Shown here piece by piece: positions 54,675-63,774 of a stretch of DNA of 64,000 nucleotides (positions are counted from its first letter, which is position 1; each line of letters begins with the position of its first letter). Under the pieces are notes generated by a model. It ran no database searches and was not told the DNA's origin. It saw only the letters and a program-made list of their open reading frames with translations. Source of the DNA: Marinicella meishanensis (GTDB taxonomy: Bacteria > Pseudomonadota > Gammaproteobacteria > Xanthomonadales > Marinicellaceae); NCBI RefSeq assembly GCF_019931145.1, contig NZ_JAIOUV010000003.1:62001-126000 (forward strand), in the 5' to 3' direction. The translations under genes and the position numbers were made by a program.

Positions 54675-56447
54675 ATGGCCAATTTACCCGCTCCTGTTAA
54701 AGACATACAATTCATCGCCGACGAAGTCCTCGATTTGACCGGTCACTACCAAAAACTGGGAGTGCACGAAGACATCGACGTCGAAACCTTCATGACCATT
54801 GTTGATGAAGCGTCAAAATTCTTGCATGAAAATGCCGGTCCCCTGAACCGCCAAGCCGATGAACAGGCTTGTCGCCATGCAGGCGATACCGTGACCACCC
54901 CGGATGGATTCAAGGCTTTGTACCAAGCCTATTGTGAAGCGGGATGGGCCTCATTGGATGGTGACCCAGAATACGGTGGTCAGGGCCTGAGTTACTGGTT
55001 GCAACTGATCCTGGGCGAGTTGAACACCTATTATTGTCCTGGTTGGTCGAATTACCCAGGCTTGACCCATGGAGCCCGTGAGTTGATCGAGCATTTTGCG
55101 CCAGACGCCTTGAAACAGCAATATTTGCCGCAGTTGACCACCGGCGAGTGGACCGGCACCATGTGTTTGACCGAACCGCATTGTGGCACCGACTTGGGCT
55201 TGGTCAACACCGCCGCCAAACCCATTGGCGATGACATGTATGAAATCACTGGCACCAAAATCTTCATCACCTCGGGTGAACATGACCTGGCCGACAACAT
55301 CATCCATTTGGTGTTGGCGCGTTTACCAGATGCACCCAAAGGCACCAAAGGCATTTCTTTGTTCTTGGTGCCCAAATTCATGCCGAATGCGGAAGGTGCC
55401 GTGGGTGAACGCAACAGCCTGGCGGCTGCCAGCATTGAACACAAAATGGGTTTGAACGGTTCAGCCACCTGTGTGATGAATTTTGATCAAGCCAAAGGCT
55501 ACTTGATCGGAGCCGGTAACGATGGCTTGAAAATCATGTTCACCATGATGAATGGGGCCCGCTTGAACACCGGCATTCAAGGCTTGTCAGCGACCCAAGC
55601 GTCTTATGAAAATGCCTTGGCCTATGCCAAAGACCGGTTACAAATGCGTTCAGCCACTGGGCCTAAAATGCCCAACAAACCGGCTGATCCTATCATCGTT
55701 CATGCCGATGTCAGACGCATGTTGTTGACCCAAAAAGCCTTCGCCGAAGGCAACCGCGCGATGGCCTATTTCGTGGGTCAAAAAATTGAGGTGATCAAAC
55801 ACAGTCAAGATCCTGAGGCGGTGCAACAAGCCGAGCAACTGCTGGCATTCTTGACCCCCATCATCAAAGCCTTTTTGACCGAAGTGGCCATGGAAGCCAC
55901 CAACCACGGGATTCAAGTCTATGGCGGTCATGGTTACATCCGCGAGCACGGTCAGGAACAATGGCACCGGGACGCCAAAATTTTTACCTTGTATGAAGGC
56001 ACCACAGGCATCCAGGCCTTGGACTTGACCGGTCGCAAAATGTTGCAAATGCAAAAAGGGCAGTTGGGCGAAATCGCTGACATCATTCAGGATTTCATCA
56101 ACCAAACCGACACCCCCTTGAATGATCAACTGCAGTCCTACCTGGACATGTGGCATGAAGTGACCGGCGAAATTGTGCAGCGCGCCATGCAAAACCCCGA
56201 TGAAGTTGGGGCCGCTTCGGTGGATTACTTGATGTTGTCAGGCTATGTGATTCTGGGTTACTTTTGGGCCCGCATGTATGCCGCCGCCGAGCAAAACAAA
56301 GGCAACTTGGGCGCCGATTTTTATCGCGGTAAATTGAAAACAGCAGTGTTCTATTTCCACAAGATATTGCCCCGTTGTCAGGCCTTGAAAGCCACCATTC
56401 TGACCGGTGCTGAATCGCTGATGGACATCGCCGAGGGCGAGTTTTAA
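54675..56447 (+). CDS. acyl-CoA dehydrogenase (DmdC/AcdA-like, ~590 residues)
   Basis: A 590-residue FAD enzyme that inserts a double bond into an acyl-CoA. Motifs: MCLTEPHCGTDLGLV and YEITGTKIFITSGEHDLADN (FAD-binding region), YGGHGYIREHGQEQWHRDAKIFTLYEGTTGIQALDL with the catalytic Glu in YEGTTG. A C-terminal extension of about 120 residues adds an extra domain, as in DmdC-type 3-methylmercaptopropionyl-CoA dehydrogenases and the long acyl-CoA dehydrogenases. The length matches these (about 590-600). Specific substrate uncertain. A stem-loop without a T-run follows the stop. Confidence 0.93.
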   Translation: MANLPAPVKDIQFIADEVLDLTGHYQKLGVHEDIDVETFMTIVDEASKFLHENAGPLNRQADEQACRHAGDTVTTPDGFKALYQAYCEAGWASLDGDPEYGGQGLSYWLQLILGELNTYYCPGWSNYPGLTHGARELIEHFAPDALKQQYLPQLTTGEWTGTMCLTEPHCGTDLGLVNTAAKPIGDDMYEITGTKIFITSGEHDLADNIIHLVLARLPDAPKGTKGISLFLVPKFMPNAEGAVGERNSLAAASIEHKMGLNGSATCVMNFDQAKGYLIGAGNDGLKIMFTMMNGARLNTGIQGLSATQASYENALAYAKDRLQMRSATGPKMPNKPADPIIVHADVRRMLLTQKAFAEGNRAMAYFVGQKIEVIKHSQDPEAVQQAEQLLAFLTPIIKAFLTEVAMEATNHGIQVYGGHGYIREHGQEQWHRDAKIFTLYEGTTGIQALDLTGRKMLQMQKGQLGEIADIIQDFINQTDTPLNDQLQSYLDMWHEVTGEIVQRAMQNPDEVGAASVDYLMLSGYVILGYFWARMYAAAEQNKGNLGADFYRGKLKTAVFYFHKILPRCQALKATILTGAESLMDIAEGEF

Positions 56448-56478
56448 CGGCAGTCTCTGAGGCCAACCATCCAGCCAT

Positions 56479-56507
56479 CTTGGAATCCCCGGGCCAGGGG
56501 TTCCAAG
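56479..56507 (+). terminator. stem-loop after acyl-CoA dehydrogenase
   Basis: CTTGGAA-T-CCCC / GGGG-TTCCAAG forms 11 pairs with a one-base bulge and a 6-nt loop. There is no U-tract, so terminator function is uncertain. Confidence 0.45.
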
Positions 56508-56616
56508 ATCATCCGGTGAGTTATTGCATTGTGACTCACCACATCATAAAATGACCCAAAACACGGGCCGGCCCTGACACGTCTGCTCATCAGTCACCCA
56601 ACCAGTCAGAGGTTCT

Positions 56617-57480
56617 TTGAACAGCTACAACAAACAACTAAAACCAATCATAACCTGGCTGCTGGTGGCATCAATTTTGGCTCTGTGGTTGCAGTTCATG
56701 TTGTTTCCCAAGCACCGCGACCAAGACATCCAAGCGGTGACTGCGCCGCCCACCAACCTGCCCAGCCTCACACCGCGACCCCTGCCATCCAGTTACCATT
56801 TATTTGGGTCTTCCACCGAAAGTGAGTTACCGATGGCCTTGTTGTCCGGTGAAACCTCCTTGAATCTGATTGTGACGGGTTTGTTTGCCAGTGATGACCC
56901 ACAACAAGGTCGTGCTTACATCCGTAGCCAAGGTGAAGAAAAAAAGTTTCAAGTGGGGGATGACGTGTTTGGCATGGCCGAATTGGAGGCCATCCATACC
57001 GACCATGTGGTGCTCAAACGCAGCGGCAACCGCAAAGAAACCTTGTCCCTGAGCAAAGGCCGCACCTCAATCGACACCAATCCGACCCAAGTGAAGTCGC
57101 CCATCAACAACAGCACAGTGGCCTCGCAGCGCATCAGCAATCACATCAACCAATCATCCAATTGGCAAGAGATGCTGAATCAACAAAAGTATGACCCCAA
57201 CAAAATTGCGCAAATGGCCAGCCAAGTGTCGGTGATTCGCGATGGACAAGGCCAAATCGCTGGTTTGCGGGTGTCGCAACTGTCTGGTGGCAATGCCTTG
57301 CTCAAACAAGGCTTGCGCGCCAATGACCAAATCGTCGCGGTCAACGGAGTGGACATCTCTTATCAAAACATCCTGACCCTGCAAAAACAATTGGAAAGCA
57401 GTGAAGAAGTCAGTGTCACGGTGATGCGAAATGGTCGCCGAATGAACCTCAACCTCAACTTATCAGAACTTCAACAATGA
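56617..57480 (+). CDS. gspC: type II secretion system inner-membrane protein GspC
   Basis: A 287-residue bitopic protein: cytoplasmic start, transmembrane helix (about residues 10-30, IITWLLVASILALWLQFML), a homology region (LNLIVTGLFASDDPQQGRAYIRSQGEEKKFQVGDDV) that binds the secretin, and a C-terminal PDZ domain (VSVIRDGQGQIAGLRVSQLSGGNALLKQGLRANDQIVAVNGVDI). The start is TTG at 56617, supported by AGAGG (56608-56612) 4 nt upstream; no better ATG exists. It overlaps gspD by 4 nt. Confidence 0.92.
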   Translation: MNSYNKQLKPIITWLLVASILALWLQFMLFPKHRDQDIQAVTAPPTNLPSLTPRPLPSSYHLFGSSTESELPMALLSGETSLNLIVTGLFASDDPQQGRAYIRSQGEEKKFQVGDDVFGMAELEAIHTDHVVLKRSGNRKETLSLSKGRTSIDTNPTQVKSPINNSTVASQRISNHINQSSNWQEMLNQQKYDPNKIAQMASQVSVIRDGQGQIAGLRVSQLSGGNALLKQGLRANDQIVAVNGVDISYQNILTLQKQLESSEEVSVTVMRNGRRMNLNLNLSELQQ

Positions 57481-59360
57481 ATAAAACGCCACTCATAATT
57501 GTCTGCTTGGGACTGCTGGGTCTGTACCGACCCGTGTGGGCCGAAGACCACATGCACACACTGAACTTGCAGGACACCGAAATTCGCTTGCTGGTTGAAA
57601 CCATCAGTGACATTACTGGCAAGAATTTTGTGATTGACCCAGAAGTAACCGGCAAAATCACCGTCATCTCTGGTCAACCCGTGCCTGAAGACAAAATTTA
57701 TGATTTGTTCTTGTCGATTCTCAGCGTCAATGGCTTCACCACCGAAACCCAGGGGGACACCATCAAGATCATTCCGATTGCCAAAAGCAACCCCTTGGCG
57801 GGTTTGACCAGTGACCACCCAGATCAGTTGATGACCAAAATTTTCCGCATCAAACACATCCCGGTGGAAGAGGTACTGCAGATGCTGAAGTCGATGAACA
57901 GCAAGGCCAAATTGATCAGCAACAAAGACTCGAATCTGCTGATTGTGTCAGACAAAGCCGCCAACGTCGACAAGATGGAGCAACTGATCGTGAACATCGA
58001 CCGCAAGTCAGATGCGTCGATTGATTTGATTCCTTTGGAGTATGCCAACGCCCAAGACGTGGCCGACACCCTGACCCAGTTGTTGGATTCTACCAACGCC
58101 TTGGGGCCGCAATCCAAAATTGTCCCAGACACCCGCACCAATGCGGTGATCGTCAACGCCAATCCATCGCTGAAGGGCAAAATCATGAGCATCATTTCGC
58201 GGCTGGATGTGCCCTTGGACACCAACACCCAGGCTCAGGTGGTGTACTTGAAATATGCATCGGCCGATAATTTGGTGCCCATTTTGGAAACCCTGGCCAA
58301 ACGGGGCCAAGGTGAAAATGCCGAGCAAAATGTCAGCATCCAGGCCCACAGCGAAACCAACAGTTTGGTGATCAACGCACCACCGGCCATCTACCGCAAC
58401 ATCCAACAGGCTGTGAACATGTTGGACATTCGGCGCCAACAGGTGCTGATTGAAGCGATCATTGCCGAAGTTTCGGTGGACAACTCCAAAGAGTTGGGGG
58501 TAGATTGGTTTGCGCCAATTGGTGGGGACAGTGACGATGGTTTGGTCGGTGGTTCATTTACTGGCAACACCTTGCCCAACCTCACCGGTGATGATCCGGT
58601 CGATGTGTTTGGCAGTTTGTTGGCCGGTGGTCTGAATTTGGGCTATTTGAACTTCGGCACAGGCAACGACGGTGAACAAATTCTCAAATTTGGTGGCCTG
58701 CTCAAAGCCATTGGCACCAGTGGCAACAACAACATTTTATCGACCCCGTCGGTGGTGACCTTGAATCACCAAGAAGCCTCCTTGTCAGTGGGTCAGGAAG
58801 TGCCGTTTGTGACCGGTCAGTTTTCTGCCACCGGCAGTTCTGACTCATCCGGTTCGCCCAACCCATTCACCACCATTCAGCGCGAAGATGTGGGCTTGTC
58901 GTTGACCGTCACTCCGCACATCAATGAAGGGGGACAGATTGTGGTTGACATCGCGCAAGAGATCTCCAGCATCGATGCCACGGCCGTCAGTGCGGTGGAT
59001 TTGATCACCAAGAAACGCACGCTGTCGACATCGGTGATGATTCCTGACAACTCCATTTTGGTGCTCGGTGGCTTGATCGATGATTCGGTGCAAGAAACCA
59101 TCAAGAAGGTACCCGTACTGGGCGACATCCCATTGATCAAAAATTTGTTCAGAACCAAAAAGCGCACCCGCATGAAGCGCAATTTGATGATTTTTATCCA
59201 CCCGCAGATTCTGCGCGACGATCTGCAACAAGAAGCCATCAGTCAGCAGCGCTACAATGAAATTCGCGAACAACAACTTGAAGAAGTGACGCCGGAAAAA
59301 TTCCGCCGCGGATCGCCGGTGTTACCCGAATTGGAAGAAACCGACAACAACCGGCCCTGA
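57477..59360 (+). CDS. gspD: type II secretion system secretin GspD
   Basis: A 627-residue outer-membrane secretin. A signal peptide (MNKTPLIIVCLGLLGLYRPVWA) precedes N0-N3 domains (LNLQDTEIRLLVETISDITGKNFVIDP; LIPLEYANAQDVADTL). The secretin barrel (SVGQEVPFVTGQF..., EDVGLSLTVTPHINEGGQIVVDIAQEIS, VPVLGDIPLIKNLFRTKKR) follows, then a polar tail. It forms the gated channel for folded exoproteins. The ATG overlaps gspC and gspE follows 5 nt after the stop. Confidence 0.97.
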   Translation: MNKTPLIIVCLGLLGLYRPVWAEDHMHTLNLQDTEIRLLVETISDITGKNFVIDPEVTGKITVISGQPVPEDKIYDLFLSILSVNGFTTETQGDTIKIIPIAKSNPLAGLTSDHPDQLMTKIFRIKHIPVEEVLQMLKSMNSKAKLISNKDSNLLIVSDKAANVDKMEQLIVNIDRKSDASIDLIPLEYANAQDVADTLTQLLDSTNALGPQSKIVPDTRTNAVIVNANPSLKGKIMSIISRLDVPLDTNTQAQVVYLKYASADNLVPILETLAKRGQGENAEQNVSIQAHSETNSLVINAPPAIYRNIQQAVNMLDIRRQQVLIEAIIAEVSVDNSKELGVDWFAPIGGDSDDGLVGGSFTGNTLPNLTGDDPVDVFGSLLAGGLNLGYLNFGTGNDGEQILKFGGLLKAIGTSGNNNILSTPSVVTLNHQEASLSVGQEVPFVTGQFSATGSSDSSGSPNPFTTIQREDVGLSLTVTPHINEGGQIVVDIAQEISSIDATAVSAVDLITKKRTLSTSVMIPDNSILVLGGLIDDSVQETIKKVPVLGDIPLIKNLFRTKKRTRMKRNLMIFIHPQILRDDLQQEAISQQRYNEIREQQLEEVTPEKFRRGSPVLPELEETDNNRP

Positions 59361-59365
59361 AGTCA

Positions 59366-60850
59366 ATGGCAGAGCAATCCACAGTCAAGTTGCCATCTTA
59401 CAGCTTTGCCAAGAATCGTGGGGCCACGATTCTGCAGCAACAACCCGATGGCACCGTGACCCTGGCGGTGTCGAAGAATGCATCACCGGCCGCCATTGCT
59501 GAACTCCAACGCCTGAGTCATCGGCCGGTCAAGATTCAATTCTTTGCCCCACAAGATTACCAACAGGTGATCCAAAAAATTTACCACCACCAGCAATCGA
59601 TGACCGATGATGTGGTGGCGGATTTGGATCACACAGACAGTGGCCTGTCGAGCATTGCCGAAGTGCTGGCCGAACCAGAAGACCTGTTGGAAAGCAACGA
59701 CGATGCGCCGATCATTCGATTGATCAATGCCCTGTTGGCCGATGCCGTGAAAGTCAATGCCTCAGACATCCACATCGAACCGGGTGAATATCACTTGTCC
59801 ATCCGTTACCGCATCGATGGGGAATTGCAGGAGGTGCTGACCCCGGATCGCTCATTGGCACAGCTGATTGCTTCCAGGATTAAAATCATGTCCAAGTTGG
59901 ACATCGCCGAGAAGCGTTTGCCACAGGATGGCCGCATTTCCCTGAAGATTGCAGCCCACCCCATTGACGTGCGGGTGTCGACCATTCCTGGGGCATTTGG
60001 TGAGCGCATTGTGATGCGGTTGTTGGACAAACAAGCCGGTCAGTTAAGCCTCAAGCAATTGGGCATGAATGACCGCCACCTGGCGATGATGCAACAGTTG
60101 GTGCAACTGCCCCATGGCATCATCTTGGTGACCGGCCCCACCGGTTCGGGTAAAACCACCACCTTGTACGCCGCCATCGAGGCCATCAATGAGCGTTCGC
60201 GCAACATCATGACCATCGAGGACCCAATTGAATACCACCTGGAAGGCATCAGTCAGACCCAAGTCAACAGCAAAGTCGACATGTCCTTTGCCCGTGGCTT
60301 GCGGGCCATTTTGCGGCAAGACCCGGACGTCATCATGATTGGTGAGATCCGTGATTTGGAAACCGCCGAAATCGCCATCCAGGCCAGTTTAACCGGTCAC
60401 TTGGTGTTCTCGACATTACACACCAACACCGCGGTTGGGGCCATCACCCGCTTGATTGACATGGGGGTGCCACCGTTTCTGCTGGCCTCTTCGGTCAAAG
60501 CGGTGATAGCCCAACGCCTGGTGAAAAAACTCAATCCACAAACCCGTTTACCACACCCATTGGATGCACAAACCCAGCAGGCATTGGGCTTACCGGTTGA
60601 CGCCACAGGGGTTTACCAAGCGGATGAACAGTTACCTGTCAACCAAGCCTACTCAGGCCGGTTGGGGGTGTTTGAAGTGATCACCATGGATCACCAATTG
60701 AAATCCATGATTCACCAAAATCAAGCCGAAAGTGCATTGGCCGAGTACGCCCACCGCAGCCATCCCAGCATCGAAGACGATGCCCGGGAAAAACTGTTGT
60801 CAGGCAAGACCACGGTGGATGAAATTTTGCGCGTGATTCACAGTGGGTAA
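59366..60850 (+). CDS. gspE: type II secretion system ATPase GspE
   Basis: A 494-residue cytoplasmic ATPase that powers pseudopilus growth. Features: an N1/N2 region, ASDIHIEPGEYHLSIRYRIDG, Walker A GPTGSGKTT, the Asp box (TIEDPIEYH), Walker B (DVIMIGEIRDLETAE), the His box (STLHTNTA) and a C-terminal region. The usual tetracysteine zinc motif is missing: the stretch after RLVKKL reads NPQTRLPHPLDAQTQ..., and I see no cysteine anywhere in the protein. This resembles cysteine-free members such as some PilB-like ATPases, yet its neighbours make it GspE. gspF follows 5 nt after. Confidence 0.93.
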   Translation: MAEQSTVKLPSYSFAKNRGATILQQQPDGTVTLAVSKNASPAAIAELQRLSHRPVKIQFFAPQDYQQVIQKIYHHQQSMTDDVVADLDHTDSGLSSIAEVLAEPEDLLESNDDAPIIRLINALLADAVKVNASDIHIEPGEYHLSIRYRIDGELQEVLTPDRSLAQLIASRIKIMSKLDIAEKRLPQDGRISLKIAAHPIDVRVSTIPGAFGERIVMRLLDKQAGQLSLKQLGMNDRHLAMMQQLVQLPHGIILVTGPTGSGKTTTLYAAIEAINERSRNIMTIEDPIEYHLEGISQTQVNSKVDMSFARGLRAILRQDPDVIMIGEIRDLETAEIAIQASLTGHLVFSTLHTNTAVGAITRLIDMGVPPFLLASSVKAVIAQRLVKKLNPQTRLPHPLDAQTQQALGLPVDATGVYQADEQLPVNQAYSGRLGVFEVITMDHQLKSMIHQNQAESALAEYAHRSHPSIEDDAREKLLSGKTTVDEILRVIHSG

Positions 60851-60855
60851 GGCGC

Positions 60856-62073
60856 ATGGAAGCTTTTGAATACATTTCACTGGATGCCACCGGCAAGCAA
60901 AAAAAAGGCATCATTCAAGCCGACAATGAAAAACAAGCCAGGCAGTTGTTGCGCAACCAACAATTGACCCCGGTGCAAATCAAACAGGTGATCGAGACCA
61001 CCGTCCGCCAGGAAACCGGGATCAAGACCCAGCGCCTGACCTTGAAAAAAAACGAATTGCCGTTGTTGATTCGACAATTGGCGACTTTGGTGCAGGCTGG
61101 TTTGCCCATCGATGACGCCCTCAAAACCCTGATTGAACAAAGTGAAAGCAGGCACAGTGAGCGCATCCTATCCAGCATCCATGCCAAAGTGCTGGAAGGG
61201 CAGTCTCTGGCTGCGGCCATGCGCACTTTCCCCCGGGCCTTTGATGAATTGGTGGCCACCAGCATTGAAGCCGGCGAACAAGCCGGTCAGTTGGAGGCGG
61301 TATTGATGCAACTGGCGTCCTATTTGGAAACCCGTGATGAAATGGGCAAGCAGTCCACTTCGGCCTTGATCTATCCGATGGTGCTGATGGCCACGGCCAT
61401 TTTGGTGGTGGCTGGCCTCATGGTTTACATCGTGCCCAAAGTGATTCAGGTGTTCGAAAGCAGTCAGGTGCAGTTGCCTGTGGCCACCCAAATGTTGATC
61501 GGACTCAGTGAATTTCTCAGTGCCTACGGTTGGTACATGTTGCTGTTTTTTGGGGTGCTGTTGGTGGCCTTTTTGTTGTTGCGGCGCTACCCGCCGTTTC
61601 AGCAGTCCTGGCATCGCTTGTTGCTGAAATTACCGGGAGTAGGGCGCTTGATCCGGGTTGGTCAAGCCGCGCGTTTCACCCGCACCTTGGGTATTTTGAC
61701 CCAAAGTGCGGTGCCGATTGTGCCGTCATTGTCGCTGGCCAAACAGGTGGTCAACAACGCCGTCATGAAACAAGCCTGTGAACAAACCGCCACCGCCGTC
61801 AGGGAAGGCAGTTCCTTGTCCAAAGCCATGCACAACACCGGTCAGTTTCCGCCTTTGAGCATCAAACTGGTCAATTCCGGCGAACAAAGCGGTCAACTCA
61901 GTGAAATGTTGGTGCGTTCGGCCTTGGTCCAAGAACGTGATGTGGAAAACAAAATCAAAACCTTGATTGGCGCCATCCAACCCTTGGCGATTTTGTTTGT
62001 TGGTTTGATGGTTTTGTTCATTGTGTTGGCCATGTTGTTGCCGATTTTCCAAATCAACACCGCTATTCAATGA
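60856..62073 (+). CDS. gspF: type II secretion system inner-membrane protein GspF
   Basis: A 405-residue polytopic protein with two GspF/T2SSF domains. The N-terminal cytoplasmic part (AFEYISLDATGKQKKGIIQADNEKQARQLL) leads to the first domain (LPLLIRQLATLVQAGLPIDDALKTL ... SIEAGEQAGQLEAVL), a pair of transmembrane helices, and a second domain (RFTRTLGILTQSAVPIVPSLSLA ... VNSGEQSGQLSEML) ending in a last helix. It is the platform for pseudopilus assembly. After it comes ftsE, not gspG: the pseudopilin genes are elsewhere. Confidence 0.96.
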   Translation: MEAFEYISLDATGKQKKGIIQADNEKQARQLLRNQQLTPVQIKQVIETTVRQETGIKTQRLTLKKNELPLLIRQLATLVQAGLPIDDALKTLIEQSESRHSERILSSIHAKVLEGQSLAAAMRTFPRAFDELVATSIEAGEQAGQLEAVLMQLASYLETRDEMGKQSTSALIYPMVLMATAILVVAGLMVYIVPKVIQVFESSQVQLPVATQMLIGLSEFLSAYGWYMLLFFGVLLVAFLLLRRYPPFQQSWHRLLLKLPGVGRLIRVGQAARFTRTLGILTQSAVPIVPSLSLAKQVVNNAVMKQACEQTATAVREGSSLSKAMHNTGQFPPLSIKLVNSGEQSGQLSEMLVRSALVQERDVENKIKTLIGAIQPLAILFVGLMVLFIVLAMLLPIFQINTAIQ

Positions 62074-62089
62074 GGGCTTGGGGCACAGC

Positions 62090-62764
62090 ATGATCATCGA
62101 TTTCAACCGCGTCAGCAAATCCTATGGCAAGCACAACAAAGCCTTGTCGGATGTCAGCTTTGGGGTGGAAGCCGGTGAAATGCTGTTCCTGACTGGTCAT
62201 TCTGGTGCCGGTAAAACCTCAATCTTGAAATTGATCATGAAGATTGAGGACCTCAGCTATGGGCAAGCCACGGTCAATGGCTTTCAACTGCGACAACTCA
62301 AAGAGCATCAATTACCACAATACCGTCAGGGACTGGGTATGATCTTTCAGGACCACCGTTTGTTGGCCAACCGCAACATCCTCGACAATGTGGCTTTGTC
62401 TTTATGGATTCGTGGCTATGGACAGCAGGAAAGTCGCAAACAAGCCCGGGTCATCCTGCAGCAAGTGGGCTTGGGTGACAAATTGGCCTTCTTACCCAGC
62501 CAACTGTCCAGTGGGCAGCAACAACGGGTCGGTATTGCCCGGGCCATTGTCAGCAAACCAGACATCCTGCTGGCGGATGAGCCAACCGGTAACTTGGATC
62601 CCGATTTGTCGTTGGAACTGATGGAGTTGTTCATGAAGATCAACGAAGCCGGCACCACCGTGGTCATTGCCTCGCATGATTTGATTTTGATCAAACGCTT
62701 GCGCAAACGGGTGTTGGTGTTGGATTCAGGGCAACTGATCGACGACTACCGGCCCAAAACATGA
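62090..62764 (+). CDS. ftsE: cell division ATP-binding protein FtsE
   Basis: A 224-residue ABC ATPase of the FtsEX complex that controls septal peptidoglycan hydrolases through EnvC/AmiC-like partners. Motifs: FNRVSKSYGKHNKALSDVSF, Walker A GHSGAGKTSIL, the Q-loop (GMIFQDHRLL), signature LSSGQQQRVGIARA, Walker B ILLADEPTGNLD and the switch His (VIASHD). The frame runs 23 codons upstream into gspF; the ATG at 62090 matches the family start. It overlaps ftsX by 4 nt and lies 16 nt after gspF. Confidence 0.97.
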   Translation: MIIDFNRVSKSYGKHNKALSDVSFGVEAGEMLFLTGHSGAGKTSILKLIMKIEDLSYGQATVNGFQLRQLKEHQLPQYRQGLGMIFQDHRLLANRNILDNVALSLWIRGYGQQESRKQARVILQQVGLGDKLAFLPSQLSSGQQQRVGIARAIVSKPDILLADEPTGNLDPDLSLELMELFMKINEAGTTVVIASHDLILIKRLRKRVLVLDSGQLIDDYRPKT

Positions 62765-63696
62765 ACCAGCCTTTGCAACAAACGCCCAGCGGCTTCAAGC
62801 GGTGGTATCGCGGTCACCTGCGGGCCATGCGCGAAGGCATCAACATGCCCTTTCAATCACCGCTGTCGAGTTTGTTCACGGTCATCACTTTGGGCATTTG
62901 TTTCTATTTGCCATTGGTGATGTGGACCATGTGGCAAAACTTCACCGAAGTTGAAGCCCGCTGGCAAGGGCAGGGCAGTGTCGCTTTGTTTCTGAAAAAA
63001 GGCTTGGATGCCAATCAGGTGACCGCGTTGCAACATGACCTGGATGAACGCAATCTGATTGCCGAAGTGACGGTGGTGGACAACGACACCATCAAAGCCA
63101 ACCTCAATGCCGACCCGCAATTGAATCAGATCATCGATGTCATCAAAAGCCATGAGTTACCCGATCAAATGTTGCTTAAGCCCCATCCCAATGCCACCAG
63201 CGATCAAATCCAAACATTGGCACAAAAACTGCAACTGCACCCGGATGTGGATTACGTGAGTTTTGATGCCGATTGGTTCAATCAGTTGAAGTCATTGACC
63301 CAGGCTCTGTACTATTTGATGCAAGCCAGCATCGCGGTGTTTTTGATCATCGTGTTTGTGTTCCTCAGTCATTCGATCGGTGGTGAAGTGTCGGCACACA
63401 AAGAAGAAATCGGCTTGAAAAAATTGTTGGGTGCCACCGCCGGTCAAATCCGTCGCCGATTTTTGTACGGTGGCATATACTATGGCCTGGCGGCCGCCTT
63501 GTTGTCGATGGCCATGTTAAACCTCACCTTGTGGTGGTTACAAACGCCGATTGAAGACTTGTCGGCTTCATTCGGGCACCGCATCGAATTGCGCACACCC
63601 AATGGGCCGGAAATGCTGTGGTTTGTACTGATTGTGACATTCATTGCCTGGGCCGGCTCGCGCATCAGTGCATCCAATCACATCAGGAATTTATAG
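62761..63696 (+). CDS. ftsX: cell division membrane protein FtsX
   Basis: A 311-residue membrane partner of FtsE. Four transmembrane helices (about residues 37-58, 188-215, 243-262 and 289-305) with a large periplasmic loop (about 60-185) holding the VALFLKKGLDANQVTALQHDLDERN part, and the FtsX/MacB-type C-terminus (HKEEIGLKKLLGATAGQIRRRFLY). The ATG overlaps the ftsE stop. In many relatives rpoH follows; here a regulator gene follows. Confidence 0.96.
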   Translation: MNQPLQQTPSGFKRWYRGHLRAMREGINMPFQSPLSSLFTVITLGICFYLPLVMWTMWQNFTEVEARWQGQGSVALFLKKGLDANQVTALQHDLDERNLIAEVTVVDNDTIKANLNADPQLNQIIDVIKSHELPDQMLLKPHPNATSDQIQTLAQKLQLHPDVDYVSFDADWFNQLKSLTQALYYLMQASIAVFLIIVFVFLSHSIGGEVSAHKEEIGLKKLLGATAGQIRRRFLYGGIYYGLAAALLSMAMLNLTLWWLQTPIEDLSASFGHRIELRTPNGPEMLWFVLIVTFIAWAGSRISASNHIRNL

Positions 63697-63762
63697 GTCC
63701 CTGATTTTTTGATGACCGCCACAAAAATCAACAATCGCCGCTAAGTCGCAGCACACTTGGTG

Positions 63763-63768
63763 TACAAT
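63763..63768 (+). promoter_or_regulatory. -10 box at start of receiver gene
   Basis: TACAAT lies 6 nt before the ATG at 63775, so transcription would begin at or next to the start codon. No strong -35 is seen. Confidence 0.4.
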
Positions 63769-63774
63769 GATCGC

